In this document: positions 8,927 through 20,577 of the stretch, piece after piece | Layout: each line of letters begins with the position of its first letter | Numbering within the stretch: the first letter of the stretch is position 1 | Assembly (NCBI RefSeq): GCF_000143415.4 | Contig: NW_003314364.1 | Span: 32,501 to 68,077 of the forward strand | Length of the DNA: 35,577 nucleotides | Reading direction: 5' to 3' | Source of the DNA: Selaginella moellendorffii | Taxonomy: Eukaryota; Streptophyta; Lycopodiopsida; Selaginellales; Selaginellaceae | Notes under the pieces: generated by a model | What the model was told of the DNA's origin: nothing | Seen by the model: the letters and a program-made list of their open reading frames with translations, nothing else | The model's database searches: none | Translations under genes and position numbers: made by a program

Positions 8927-11900
8927 GAGGAGTAGCAAGTCGGGAAGACATGGCTCTCCATTACAGTTCATGTATGAACTTGTAGACGAGGTGGTGGATA
9001 GAAAAGGGCCAATAATGGAACGACTTTGGGATCTTGGGAACAGTGCAAGGTTTTCCTCATTGAGTTGAGGATGTGATCCGGATGAGCATTTGTCTCAGCA
9101 AATTGGCTAAGGTTGTTGTGGTAAACAACTAAAGTTGGGATCACGGGAAAGATAGAGACTCCAAAACAATAAAGGAGTCACAAAATTATCCTCATATAGT
9201 TGAGGTTGGTGCTCATGAATGTGAGACCAGAGGTAATGACCGTGGGAGGTCAAATACGGAAGAGGACTCAAGTCCTTGAAATGGTAGCCAGGGCTACCTT
9301 TAATAAATGCTGGAACAACCCAAGGAGTTCGGGGGTGTACGTAGTGGATGAGTTGGTATTCTCATCACATGGACAAGTAGTCCTAAGGGGCAAAGGTTGC
9401 CCCCAGAGAACAAAATCAAGTGTCGGAGTAACACTTGTGAAAATAATCCTTTTGAGTAGGACAGGAATGCAAGAAGTGTATTCCAGTGAGCTAGTGCCTC
9501 ACAAGTAGGACCCTATGAGTCTGTGGATTAACCAAGTCCAAAACTGCTGGATGACTCAAGTAGAGTCAAGGGATGGTCCTAAAAGGACTGATGGAAGCAT
9601 TTGGACTGAGGTGTGTTGTACCCCACAAAGGATGGGGGGGGGATCATAGGATCCAAGGATGAGAACAGAGGGTATCTCATCGATGGCAAAATGTGCCATG
9701 TTAAAGTCGTGGGAAAGGTGTTCCCAAAAAGAAAACAACTTTGACACAAAGTTATGTGTGACCTCTATGGTGTAGTGCTAACGGATGGTTGGCATGAGAA
9801 AGAGTGGCATTGGTCTTGGCAAAGACTTAGACACAAAGAAGAAGTGTCATAGAGGTAGGCTCGTGGAGCCGATGGTGTGGAGACACCAAATGTGCCAAGG
9901 TGTGATACCTTGAGGCTATGTTTGTGGGTTCATGAGAACCCCTTGCCAAAGGAATCCTAATGGAAATGGGAATGGCATAGCCTAAGCTGCAGAGCATGCA
10001 GTTGGAGTGCGGTGACCCAGATAATGATGGAGGTGTGAAAGCACCAAGCAATGAGTTGTAGGACTTGACAACTATGAGGCAACTAAGCAAGAGGTGCAAA
10101 ATAACTGGTTAAACGGGTAGAAGGTAGCTACCCAAGACTTCTAGCATAGGGAAGTCGGATATACCCTTGCGGGGGATAAGTTGCTTATGTTGCGATATAG
10201 TAAGTCAATGTCATAAAAGGAAATACTCATTGTCAAGAAAGCCATCATTGGGACACCTGAACACTCTAGAACACCATAAGGTGGTGTTTGATGTCGCGAG
10301 GGCAATGGATAAAGCCCAAGGGACTAAGTCCCTAGCGAATGATGGATAGAAGGTGCTGTCCAAATGTCCAAGGTTGCGGAGACAGGAGAGGACTGTCTAC
10401 CCGAATTGGACAAAGCCAAAAATGGAATTTTGGCAAGGCTAGTGATGGGCATGTAAAGGCCCATAAGCAACAATGTAATCCCAGTGTGTGGGATTATAAG
10501 GTGAGCATACCCGGATTGAGGAACCACTCCCTAGGCTATTGGGTAGGTTCATCCCTAAGAATACTTGCTAAAGCATGATAGAAAGTGCAAAGCTATCCTC
10601 CTGGTCTGGAGGAGAATGACTAAAGGAAAGGTGTGAAGCCCAAAAGCAAGAAGTAAGGGGATAGAAGCGAACCGTAGGAATCAAAGGGCATAACCAAGGT
10701 TGGTTATGCCAGCTGGGAGTGGAGAATCAAGTGGGGGCTCGAGGGTGTTGCCACTAGCAACCGTGATGCCATGGAGAGTCTAAGTTATGGAATTGTCCAT
10801 GTTAGACTATGTGGCATTTGGAAGGCTTGCAAAAGGGAGGCCTTAGCAAGCTGAGGGACAGAGTTCCTTCAAGGTTCCCAAAGACGATTCTAGGTAGCTT
10901 AGTACCTAGAAAGGCCAAGTGTAAATGGTTCATGGAACGCGCGAAATTAGAGTGGCGCAGCAAAAGCGTGGTCTTGAAGCTTGCCATGAGGCAAGGCTAT
11001 CAAGGTTAGGGAAGTAGTTCCCGAGTGTTCAAAGAGAGGGCTTTGAACGAAAGTCGATGGTCAAGGACTTTCACGCTTATGCAGGAACCATGTTACAGTG
11101 GTCGGAGAACTTGCCAAGCGAGATTGGCACGTCGGGGGAACAAATACCCTAGTTGAAGGTGATAACTTCAAAAAGGGTGGGCCATGGGGCCGAGCATGGA
11201 GGAGTCCATGCATGATCACAGACATGTCAAGTGAGAGGACTTGGCAGTGTGGAGGAACTAGGTTCCTAAGCTGTGATCTGTAGCGCGCTTTAAAAATAGG
11301 TTGGTGCACCGGCGTGGGGAGTCACGCCAGGCATCTTGTGTGATGCCGTCCGTAGATGCATATACGGAGGTTGGGTTCGAGTCCCGACCCTCTAGTGCTT
11401 GGGTTCGAGTCCCAAATCACTAGGGCGTGGTGATGGTTTGGAATATGAGGACACTCATATTTCGGTGGTCATGGACTCTCAGTGGGGAGACTGGTTTGGG
11501 CACACCGCCAAGCGAGGGATGCCTCGGAGTCGTGATGCACGGTTAGATTGCTTAGAGTGAAAGCTCGGCATATCTAACTTGAACGCTTTGGTGCAAGTGG
11601 CACCAAGGTCGTGGTGAGTGAGATGGGGACACCTAATCTCAGTTGCTATGAACCCTTGGCCGTAAGGGCTGGCTTGGGTGCACCGCCAAGTGTGGGGGAT
11701 GCCCCCGGGGTTATAGTCAACAACTTGGAGGTCTAGAAGACCAAGTACCTCTTGGCAACTTTGTTAAGGTGCCAAAGTGAGATCACTAGATGATCTTATG
11801 GCCAGATAAGGACAAGGTCCTTGGTTGGCTAAGGAATGAAGTTCCTGGTTCAAAATGTTGAAATTGAACTGTTTAAGATGGTGTGGCTTGGTCGTGATGA

Positions 11901-12935
11901 CCAAGTGGGAAGAGCACCTAAGGGAAATAAACTATGTCCGTGCGATGGCATAGCGAGTCCGAGGAAAGTAGTCTCTATAAAAGACCCATGGGAGGGTCAC
12001 GAAGTTGGGCCGTGGATAGAGCCCATAGCAGAAGATGCTAAAGAGACGTACTAGGGGTGAACATCCTCCGGACTTGGCAAAGAAGAGTCTTTGCTATGGA
12101 ACCGAAACAATACCTCAAGAAGGGAGGTAGAGATTCGATGTTGCTTGGTGCAACAATCAACGGATAGGAGCAAAAGATGAGTGGCCAAGATAGGGCCGTG
12201 GAATCCCTTGGAAGGAATCCAAGTGACAAAGTTAGGCGAGGAACACTAATGTGTTGGACGCTAACAAGTTGCGGGAAAGGAAGTGTGTTTCCAAGGAGGG
12301 ATTCCGAAATGCTCTAATTTGGCGAAAGTGGAAGCTCCAAAGAAGGGAGCGGTAAGGTAGCCAAATGATAGGGCCATGAACAGCCCTAGCACAAAGTATG
12401 ATAAATGGAACTTAGTGCCCAAGGTGGCACGAAATAGAAGAGAGGATGATGGTGCCCTCGAGTAGAGAACTTCCTAGGATGGGAAGTGGAGTTGCACAAA
12501 AGGTGCAAGGCAAGGTGTCGGAGACACCTAGGAAACTGACTCCAAGAAGTCAAAATTCAAAGTTCCAAGGTGCAAAGGTTATATCGATGGAAATTGAGAC
12601 TACTCGAGAAGGACTAGTGGGATTGACTTAGAGAAGGGTCTCTAAGAGGTTTAGCGAGAACTAAACCAATAAAAGGAGAGAACCACTATATGTGGTCCAA
12701 TCGGTCTCTAAGTTGGAGAGACTACCCTCCTTAGAGGATATGCAAAAGGCATGGTGAGCCTTCAATGTCCAACCATTGACGAATATGGAGAAGGCATGGT
12801 GAGCCTTCAATGTCACACCATTGACAAATATTGGCTACGCGCCAAGGATGGAAATGGTAACACATGCGGGTGTTATTTTATAAAATGGTTCACCGTTCGA
12901 TGAGGACATCGAACTTCGTCTATGGGTGGTGGAGT
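8927..12935 (+). mobile_element. Family E internal region, copy E1
   Basis: This plus-strand internal domain is 4.0 kb and aligns in inverse orientation to 14704-18805 (E2) and 3153-7064 (E3). It lacks about the first 95 bp including the primer-binding site, because E3 begins there. It runs directly into the 3' LTR start TGTGAGACAC at 12936, preceded by the purine-rich GGGTGGTGGAG, a likely but imperfect polypurine tract. ORFs reach only about 100 aa with no retroelement domains. Perfect stem-loops are spread throughout, including GTTCGATG-AGGA-CATCGAAC at about 12895-12915. Confidence 0.8.
11369..11423 (+). other. Twin T-arm-like hairpins, copy in E1
   Basis: The first hairpin has GGTTGGG, loop TTCGAGT and CCCGACC (7 pairs, one G-T). 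The second has outer arms CTAGTG/CACTAG and inner arms TTGGG/CCCAA around the same TTCGAGT loop. Both loops match the B-box/T-loop consensus. A functional tRNA is not supported. Confidence 0.65.
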
Positions 12936-13029
12936 TGTGAGACACAAAATCCCTAGGCCCCAAAGTGGAGCCAGAAGGGCGCCACATGGTAGTGGCCGAA
13001 GCGAGAGCCAAACGAGCGTAACACGTTTG
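12936..13029 (+). mobile_element. First 94 bp of E1 3' LTR (split by E2)
   Basis: The stretch TGTGAGACAC ... ACACGTTTG equals the first 94 bp of the LTR at 1385. It is interrupted by the opposite-strand element E2 starting at 13030, and the rest of the same LTR resumes after the gap at 20578. The last five bases, GTTTG, are the expected E2 target duplication; the partner copy would lie inside the N gap. Confidence 0.8.
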
Positions 13030-14703
13030 TGTAAGCGACTAAATTTTCCATTCTACTTTAGTCACTTAACCACACCTCTGACCACTTGGAGGAGTCTCAT
13101 TCACAACCTCCATAAGTCCAATCCAGGACTTGGGGCTTGCTAGCCCCGAGAATGGCATCCATGCCACTCAACATTTGCACTTGGTCCAAGTGCTCCACGT
13201 GTCCGATCCCATGACCGACACTCAAAGGTACCACCGACATAGCAGCCCGTTACGCTAAGGCCATGCCCAATCACCTTTGCCACACTGGTAGTCCAATACC
13301 ACTTGCATCACCGTCTTGGCTCTCCAAGACTAGGCAAACCATCCGTGAGTGGTCATCTCAGATCCACTCCTTAGCATCCTTAGGATGCCCACCGACAAGG
13401 GGAATAGCCTTCCCCAATATCCCTCTGTCAGTCCCCACTAAGTCCCTTTCTGCCCCTGGCTGTGTTTGCCAACACTGCCATTGGATCGAGACCCACAGGC
13501 TCGACCACTAAGTCCCACGGTCCTCTGGGACTTTCTCACCACACGACTGTGTCCTTGGTCACTACCCCAGAGGACTGCTCCTCTTCCTTTCCACAGTCTG
13601 GGCCTTTGGGACAACATTTCGGAACACCGTGGCCTTACGCAAGCCACCTGGGTACTCTCCTCGCCTTTCGCCTTTAGGTGCTCTAGCCATGGGCTTAGAG
13701 CGAGGTTCCGTTGAGCCACGACAGGTATCCAAGTAGGTAGTGCCACCCACACTTGGACTGGGAGCATCGGCCAGTCGATCTCCCGGGGGAACTAGAGCCG
13801 GCTCTTGAACACTTCACCAAGCTACCCCGCTTGTCGGTCCGTGTTCACTCTAGTCTTGGACTTCCCAGTGGGCAGCTCATCACCCAACACTGGGTCCGGC
13901 CTTCCTGGGCCAAACTGGCCTTTCCTGGCCAAACTGGCTCCACTGCAGTCCTCCCCCTACTATACTTTTGGAGCTCACCAAACCCCCCAGGGTCTGGGAG
14001 ACGAACGCTTTGGGCTTTCACCCTCTCAGGCTCCGGACTCGGACTCGGACTCGGACTCGGACTCGGACTCGGACTCGGGCTCGGGCTCGGTCTCAGCCTC
14101 GGCCTCGGTCTCGGTCTCGGTCTCGGTCCCGATCTCGGTCTCGGTCTCGGTCTCGGTCCCGGTCTCGGTCTCGACTTCGGACTCCATCTCGGACTCCATC
14201 TCGGGTCCATCTCGGGTCCATCTCGGACTCCATCTCGGACTCCATCTCGGGTCCCTCTCGGGTCCATCTCGGACTCCACTTCGGACTCCAACTCGGGTCC
14301 ATCTCGGGTCCACCTCGGACTCCACTTCGGACTCCATCTCGGACTCCATCTCGGGTCCATCTCGGACTCCATCTCGGACTCCAATTCGGGTCCATCTCGG
14401 ACTCCACTTCGGACTCCAACTCGGGTCCATCTCGGACTCCACTTCGGACTCCAACTTGAGTCCATCTCGGACACTCCCACGTGTCATGTGTTGGTCCTTT
14501 TGGGTCCCTTTTTGGAGCCTTGCCTATTGCTCGCTTCGTACTCGTTCCTCGAGCACTTCGTTGGGAGTTCCACTCCCGCTCTTGACTTTTCAAGTCGGAG
14601 CTTTTGGTCCAAACGTGTTACGCTCGTTTGGCTCTCGCTTCGGCCACTACCATGTGGCGCCCTTCCGGCTCCACTTTGGGGCCTAGGGATTTTGTGTCTC
14701 ACA
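13030..14703 (-). mobile_element. E2 3' LTR (1674 bp)
   Basis: TG..CA-bounded LTR, minus strand from 14703 to 13030. Its unique part (13030-14020) holds many stem-loops, for example GTCTTGG/CCAAGAC near 13310-13330. It carries the shared module (13951-14023) and a shorter hexamer array (about 7 GGACTC units, 14033-14075). The end next to the internal region on the other LTR carries GACTAAA/TTTAGTC, here at 13037-13063. ORFs of up to 337 aa are minisatellite read-through. Confidence 0.85.
14024..14470. repeat. Stop-free minisatellite in E2 3' LTR
   Basis: GGACTC and GGTCTC hexamers followed by GGACTCCATCTC, GGACTCCACTTC and GGGTCCATCTC units. Unit numbers differ from the sister LTR at 19800-20310, indicating slippage after or during insertion. 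Confidence 0.88.
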
Positions 14704-16203
14704 ACTCCACCACCCATAGACGAAGTTCGATGTCCTCATCAAACGGTAAACCATTTTATAAAGTAACACCCGCACGTGTTACCATTTACATCCTTGGCAC
14801 CTAGCCAATATTTGTCAAGGGTTTGACATTGAAGGCTCACCATGCCTTTTGCATATTCTTTAATGGTTTGACACCAAAGGCTCACCATGCCTTGCCTATC
14901 CTCTAAGGAGGGTAGTCTCTCCAACTTAGAGACTGATTGGACCACATGTAGTGGTTCTCTCCTTTTAGTGGTTTAGTTCCCGCTAAACCTCTTAGAGACC
15001 CTTCTCTAAGTCAATCCCACTACTCCTTCTTGAGTAGTCTCGATTTCCATCGATATAACCTTTGCACTTTGGAACTTTGAATTTTGATTTCTTGGAGTCA
15101 ATTTCCTAGGTGTCTCCGACACCTTGCCTTGCACCTTTTTGTGCAACTCCACTTCCCATCCTAGGAAGTTCTCTACTCGAGGGCACCATCATCCTCTCTT
15201 CTATTTTGTGCCAAAGTTCCAGTTATCATACTTTGTGCTAGGGCTGTTCATGGCCCTATCATTTGGCTACCTTACCGCTCCCTTCTTTGGAGCTTCCACT
15301 TTCGCCAAATTGGAGCATTTCGGAATCCCTCCTTGGAAACACACTTCCTTTCCCGCAACTTGTTAGCGTCCAACACATTAGTGTTCCTCGCCTAACTTTG
15401 TCACTTGGATTCCTTCCAAGGGATTCCATGGCCCTATCTTGGCCACTCATCTTTTGCTCCTATCCGTTGATTGTTGCACCAAGCAACATCGAATCTCTAC
15501 CTCCCTCCTTGAGGTATTGTTTCGGTTCCATAGCAAAGACTCTTCTTTGCCAAGTCCGGAGGATGTTCACCCCTAGTACGTCTCTTTAGCATCTTCTGCT
15601 ATGGGCTCTATCCACGGCCCAACTTCGTGACCCTCCCATGGGTCTTTTATAGAGACTACTTTCCTCGGACTCACTATGCCATCGCACGGACATAGTTTAT
15701 TTCCCTTAGGTGCTCTTCCCACTTGGTCATCACGACCAAGTCACACCACCTTAAATAGTTCAATTTCAACATTTTGAACTAGGAACTTCATTCCTTAGCC
15801 AACCAAGGACCTTGTCCTTATCTGGCCATAAGATCACCTAGTGATCTCACCTTGGCACCTTAACAGAGCTGCCAAGAGGTACTTGGTCTTCTAGACCTCC
15901 AAGTTGTTGACTATAACCCCAGGGGCATCCCCCACACTTGGCGGTGCACCCAAGCCAGCCCTTACGGCCAAGGGTTCATAGCAACTGAGATTAGGTGTCC
16001 CCATCTCACTCACCACGACCTTGGTGCCACTTGCACCAAAGCGTTCAAGTTAGATATGCTGAGCTTTCACACTAAGCAATCTAACCGTGCATCACGACTC
16101 CGAGGCATCCCTCGCTTGGCGGTGTGCCCAAACCAGTCTCCCCACTGAGAGTCCATGACCACCGAAATATGAGTGTCCTCATATTCCAAACCATCACCAC
16201 GCC

Positions 16204-16258
16204 CTAGTGATTTGGGACTCGAACCCAAGCACTAGAGGGTCGGGACTCGAACCCAACC
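16204..16258 (-). other. Twin T-arm-like hairpins, copy in E2
   Basis: Same paired GGTTCGAGTCC-loop hairpins as at 11369-11423, read on the minus strand. Outer and inner stems are intact. Confidence 0.65.
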
Positions 16259-18790
16259 TCCGTATATGCATCTACGGACGGCATCACACAAGATGCCTGG
16301 CGTGACTCCCCACGCCGGTGCACCAACTTATTTTTAAAGCGCGCTACAGATCACAGTTTAGGAACCTAGTTCCTCCACACTGCCAAGTCCTCTCACTTGA
16401 CATGTCTGTGATCATGCATGGACTCCTCCATGCTCGGCCCCATGGCCCACCCTTTTTGAAGTTATCACCTTCAACTAGGGTATTTGTTCCCCCGACGTGC
16501 CAATCTCGCTTGGCAAGTCCTCCGACCACTGTAACATGGTTCCTGCATAAGCGTGAAAGTCCTTGACCATCGACTTTCGTTCAAAGCCCTCTCTTTGAAC
16601 ACTCGGGAACTACTTCCCTAACCTTGATAGCCTTGCCTCATGGCAAGCTTCAAGACCACGCTTCTGCTGCGCCACTCTGATTTCGCGCGTTCCATGAACC
16701 ATTTACACTTGGCCTTTCTAGGTACTAAGCTACCTAGAATCGTCTTTGGGAACTTTGAAGGAACTCTGTCCCTCAGCTTGCTAAGGCCTCCCTTTTTGCA
16801 AGCCTTCCAAATGCCACATAGTCTAACATGGACAATTCCATATTTTAGACTCTCCATGGCATCACGATTGCTAGCGGCAACACCCTCGAGCCCCCCACTT
16901 GATTCTCCACTCCCAGCTGGCATAACCAACCTTGGTTATCCCCTTTGATTCCTACAGTTCGGTTCTATCCCCTTACTTCTTGCTTTTTGGCTTTACACCT
17001 TTCCTTTGGTCATTCTCCTCCAGACTAGGAGGATAGCTTTGCACTTTCTATCATGCTTTAGCAAGTATTCTTAGGGATGAACCTACCCAATAGCCTAGGG
17101 AGGGGTTCCTCAATCCGGGTATGCTCACCTTATAATCCCACACACTGGGATTACATTGTTGCTTATGGGCCTTTGCATGCCCATCACTAGCCTTGCCAAA
17201 ATTCCATTTTTGGCTTTGTCCAACTCGGGTAGACAGTCCTCTTCTGTCTCCGTAACCTTGGACATTTGGATAGCACCTTCTATCCATCATTCGCTAGGGA
17301 CTTAGTCCCTTGGGCTTTATCCATTGCCCTCGCGACATCAAACACCACCTTCTGGTGTTCTAGAGTGTTTGGGTGTCCCAATGATGGCTTTTTTTTGACA
17401 ATGAGTATTTCCTTTTATGACATTGACTTACTATATCGCAACACAGGCAACTTATCCCCCGTAAGGGTGTATCCGACTTCCCTATGCTATTAAGAAGTCT
17501 TGGGTAGCTACCTTCTACCCGTTCAACCAGTTATTTTGCACCTCTTGCTTAGTTGCCTCATAGTTGTCAAGTCCTACAACTCATTGTTTGGTGCTTTCAC
17601 ACCTCCATCATTATCTGGGTCACCACACTCCAACTGCATGCTCTGCAGCTTAGGCTATGCCATTCCCATTTCCATTGGGATTCCTTTGGCAAGGGGTTCT
17701 CATGAACCCACCAACATAGCCTCAAGGTATCACACCTTGGCACATTTGGTGTCTCCACACCATCGGCTCCACGAGCCTACCTCTATGACACTTCCCCTTC
17801 GTGTTTATGTCTTTGCCAAGACCAACACCGCTCTTTCTCATGCCAACCATCCGTTAGCACTGCACCATAGAGGTCACACACAACTTTGCGTCAAAGTTGT
17901 TTTCTTTTTGGGAACACCTTTCCCACGACTTTAGCATGGCACATTTTGCCATCGATGAGATACCCTCTGTTCTCATCCTTGGATCCTATGATCCCCCCCC
18001 ATCCTTTGTGGGGTACAACACACCACAGTCCAAATGCTTCCATCAGTCCTTTTAGGACCATCCGTTGACTGTACTTGAGTCATCTAGCAGTTTTGGACTT
18101 GGTTAATCCACAGACCCGTAAGGTCCTACTTGTGAGGCACTAGCTCACTGGAATACACTTCTTGCATTCCTGTCCTACTCAAAAGGACTATTTTCACAAG
18201 TGTTACTCCGACACTTGATTTTGTTCTCTGGGGGCAACTTTTGCCCCTTAGGACTACTTGTCCATGCGATGAGAATACCACTCATCTCTAAGTACACCCC
18301 CCAACTCCTTGGGTTGTTCTAGCATTTATTAAAGGTAGCCCCGACTACCATTTCAAGGACTTGAGTCCTCTTCCGCATTTGACCTCCCACGGTCATTACT
18401 TCTGGTCTCACATTCATGAGCACCAACCTCAACTATATGAGGATAATCTTGTGACTCCTTTATTGCTTTGGAGTCTTTATCTTTCCCGTGATCCCAACTG
18501 TAGTTGTTTACCACAACTACATTAGCCAGTTTGCTAAGTCAAACGCTCCTCTGGATCACATCCTCAACTCTCTGAGGAAAACCATATACTGTTCCCAAGA
18601 TCCCAAAGTCGTTCCATTATTGGCCCTTTTCTATCCACCACCTCGTCTACAAGTTCATACATGAACTGTAATGGAGAGCCATGTCTTCCCGACTTGCTAC
18701 TCCTCAAGGATAGGCCCACTCCTCGGACCTTTCGATGCCAACACTAGTGGTGATATACTTGAGCACCAATAAAAGTCGGACTAAGGAACA

Positions 18791-18802
18791 GCTCCGATAC
18801 CA
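18791..18802 (-). other. Primer-binding site of E2
   Basis: The minus strand reads TGGTATCGGAGC, 3 nt beyond the LTR end at 18806. It is identical to the E3 site and one base from the usual initiator tRNA-Met complement. Confidence 0.85.
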
Positions 18803-18805
18803 AAT

Positions 18806-19924
18806 TGTAAGCGACTAAATTTTCCATTCTACTTTAGTCACTTAACCACACCTCTGACCACTTGGAGGAGTCTCATTCACAACCTCCATAAGTCCAATCC
18901 AGGACTTGGGGCTTGCTAGCCCCGAGAATGGCATCCATGCCACTCAACATTTGCACTTGGTCCAAGTGCTCCACGTGTCCGATCCCATGACCGACACTCA
19001 AAGGTACCACCGACATAGCAGCCCGTTACGCTAAGGCCATGCCCAATCACCTTTGCCACACTGGTAGTCCAATACCACTTGCATCACCGTCTTGGCTCTC
19101 CAAGACTAGGCAAACCATCCGTGAGTGGTCATCTCAGATCCACTCCTTAGCATCCTTAGGATGCCCACCGACAAGGGGAATAGCCTTCCCCAATATCCCT
19201 CTGTCAGTCCCCACTAAGTCCCTTTCTGCCCCTGGCTGTGTTTGCCAACACTGCCATTGGATCGAGACCCACAGGCTCGACCACTAAGTCCCACGGTCCT
19301 CTGGGACTTCCTCACCACACGACTGTGTCCTTGGTCACTACCCCAGAGGACTGCTCCTCTTCCTTTCCACAGTCTGGGCCTTTGGGACAACATTTCGGAA
19401 CACCGTGGCCTTACGCGAGCCACCTGGGTACTCTCCTCGCCTTCTGCCCTTGGGTGCTCTAGCCATGGGCTTAGAGCGGGTTCCGTTGAGCCACACCAGG
19501 TATCCAAGTAGGTAGTGCCACCCACACTTGGACTGGGAGCATCGGCCAGTCGATCTCCCGGGGGAACTAGAGCCGGCTCTTGAACACTTCACCAAGCTAC
19601 CCCACTTGTCGGTCCGTGTTCACTCTAGTCTTGGACTTCCCAGTGGGCAGCTCATCACCCAACACTGGGTCCGGCCTTCCTGGGCCAAACTGGCCTTTCC
19701 TGGCCAAACTGGCTCCACTACAGTCCTCCCCCTACTATACTTTTGGAGCTCACCAAACCCCCCAGGGTCTGGGAGACGAACGCTTTGGGCTTTCACCCTC
19801 TCAGGCTCCGGACTCGGACTCGGACTCGGACTCGGACTCGGACTCGGATTCGGACTTGGACTCGGGCTCGGGCTCGGTCTCGGCCTCGGTCTCGGTCTCG
19901 GCCGATTGTCCCGATCTCGGTCTC

Positions 19925-19957
<33 letters not shown>

Positions 19958-20477
19958 CCGGTCTCGGTCTCGACTTCGGACTCCATCTCGGACTCCATCT
20001 TGGACTCCATCTCGGACTCCATCTTGGACTCCATCTCGGACTCCATCTCGGGTCCATCTCGGGTCCATCTCGGACTCCATCTCGGACTCCATCTCGGGTC
20101 CCTCTCGGGTCCATCTCGGACTCCACTTCGGACTCCAACTCGGGTCCATCTCGGGTCCACCTCGGACTCCACTTCGGACTCCATCTCGGACTCCATTTCG
20201 GGTCCATCTCGGACTCCACTTCGGACTCCAATTCGGGTCCATCTCGGACTCCACTTCGGACTCCAACTCGGGTCCATCTCGGACTCCACTTCGGACTCCA
20301 ACTTGAGTCCATCTCGGACACTCCCACGTGTCATGTGTTGGTCCTTTTGGGTCCCTTTTTGGAGCCTTGCCTATTGCTCGCTTCGTACTCGTTCCTCGAG
20401 CACTTCGTTGGGAGTTCCACTCCCGCTCTTGACTTTTCAAGTCGGAGCTTTTGGTCCAAACGTGTTACGCTCGTTTG
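18806..20477 (-). mobile_element. E2 5' LTR (start lost in assembly gap)
   Basis: Matches 13030-14630 and shares E2-specific variants with it, but differs in about ten unique-sequence positions and in the minisatellite, including a CCGATTGT interruption near 19900. Some variants (CTTCTGCCCTTGGGTGC at about 19440) match the E1 LTRs instead of the sister LTR. The LTR is cut by Ns at 20478, about 73 bp before its expected TGTGAGACAC end. Confidence 0.82.
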
Positions 20478-20577
20478 NNNNNNNNNNNNNNNNNNNNNNN
20501 NNNNNNNNNNNNNNNNNNNNNNNNNNNNNNNNNNNNNNNNNNNNNNNNNNNNNNNNNNNNNNNNNNNNNNNNNNNNN
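20478..20577. other. Scaffold gap (100 N)
   Basis: Exactly 100 N, which looks like a default gap size. The left flank is E2's minus-oriented LTR and the right flank is E1's plus-oriented LTR, so the gap sits between inverted copies of the same repeat. From intact copies I expect it to hide about 73 bp of E2, a target duplication and roughly 130-260 bp of E1's LTR. Confidence 0.95.

Larger units (their letters stand above)
14704..18805 (-). mobile_element. E2 internal region: non-coding, hairpin-dense (4.1 kb)
   Basis: This is the complete internal domain of family E. It has no ORF over 144 aa and no retroelement protein motif. Perfect stem-loops follow one another: 14914-14934, 14970-14989, 14991-15010, 15019-15038, 15108-15124, 15533-15550, 15722-15740, 16021-16039, 16166-16185, 16416-16433, 16579-16600, 16717-16738, 17133-17153, 17341-17359 and 17880-17900 all have arms of at least 7 bp. 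Many more have 5-6 bp arms. Related LARD-type interiors elsewhere are known as conserved non-coding DNA. What this RNA structure does (packaging, stability, dimerisation) is not shown. Confidence 0.8.
13030..20477 (-). mobile_element. Non-autonomous LTR element E2 (LARD-like), nearly complete
   Basis: The minus-strand order is 5' LTR (20477 down to 18806, first roughly 73 bp lost in the gap), primer-binding site (18802-18791), non-coding internal region (18805-14704), purine-rich GGGTGGTGGAG, and 3' LTR (14703-13030). The two LTRs share variants not seen in E3, such as CCTATTGCTCGCTTCGTACTC, which supports their being one element. No gag or pol motif is present, so replication would depend on proteins from another element. 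The layout of long LTRs and a long conserved non-coding interior matches the LARD class. The structured interior is the notable feature. Confidence 0.82.

Noticed and set aside
11369-11423. A tRNA gene
   Set aside because: Only T-arm-like hairpins are present. There is no acceptor, D-arm or anticodon arm in a cloverleaf arrangement.
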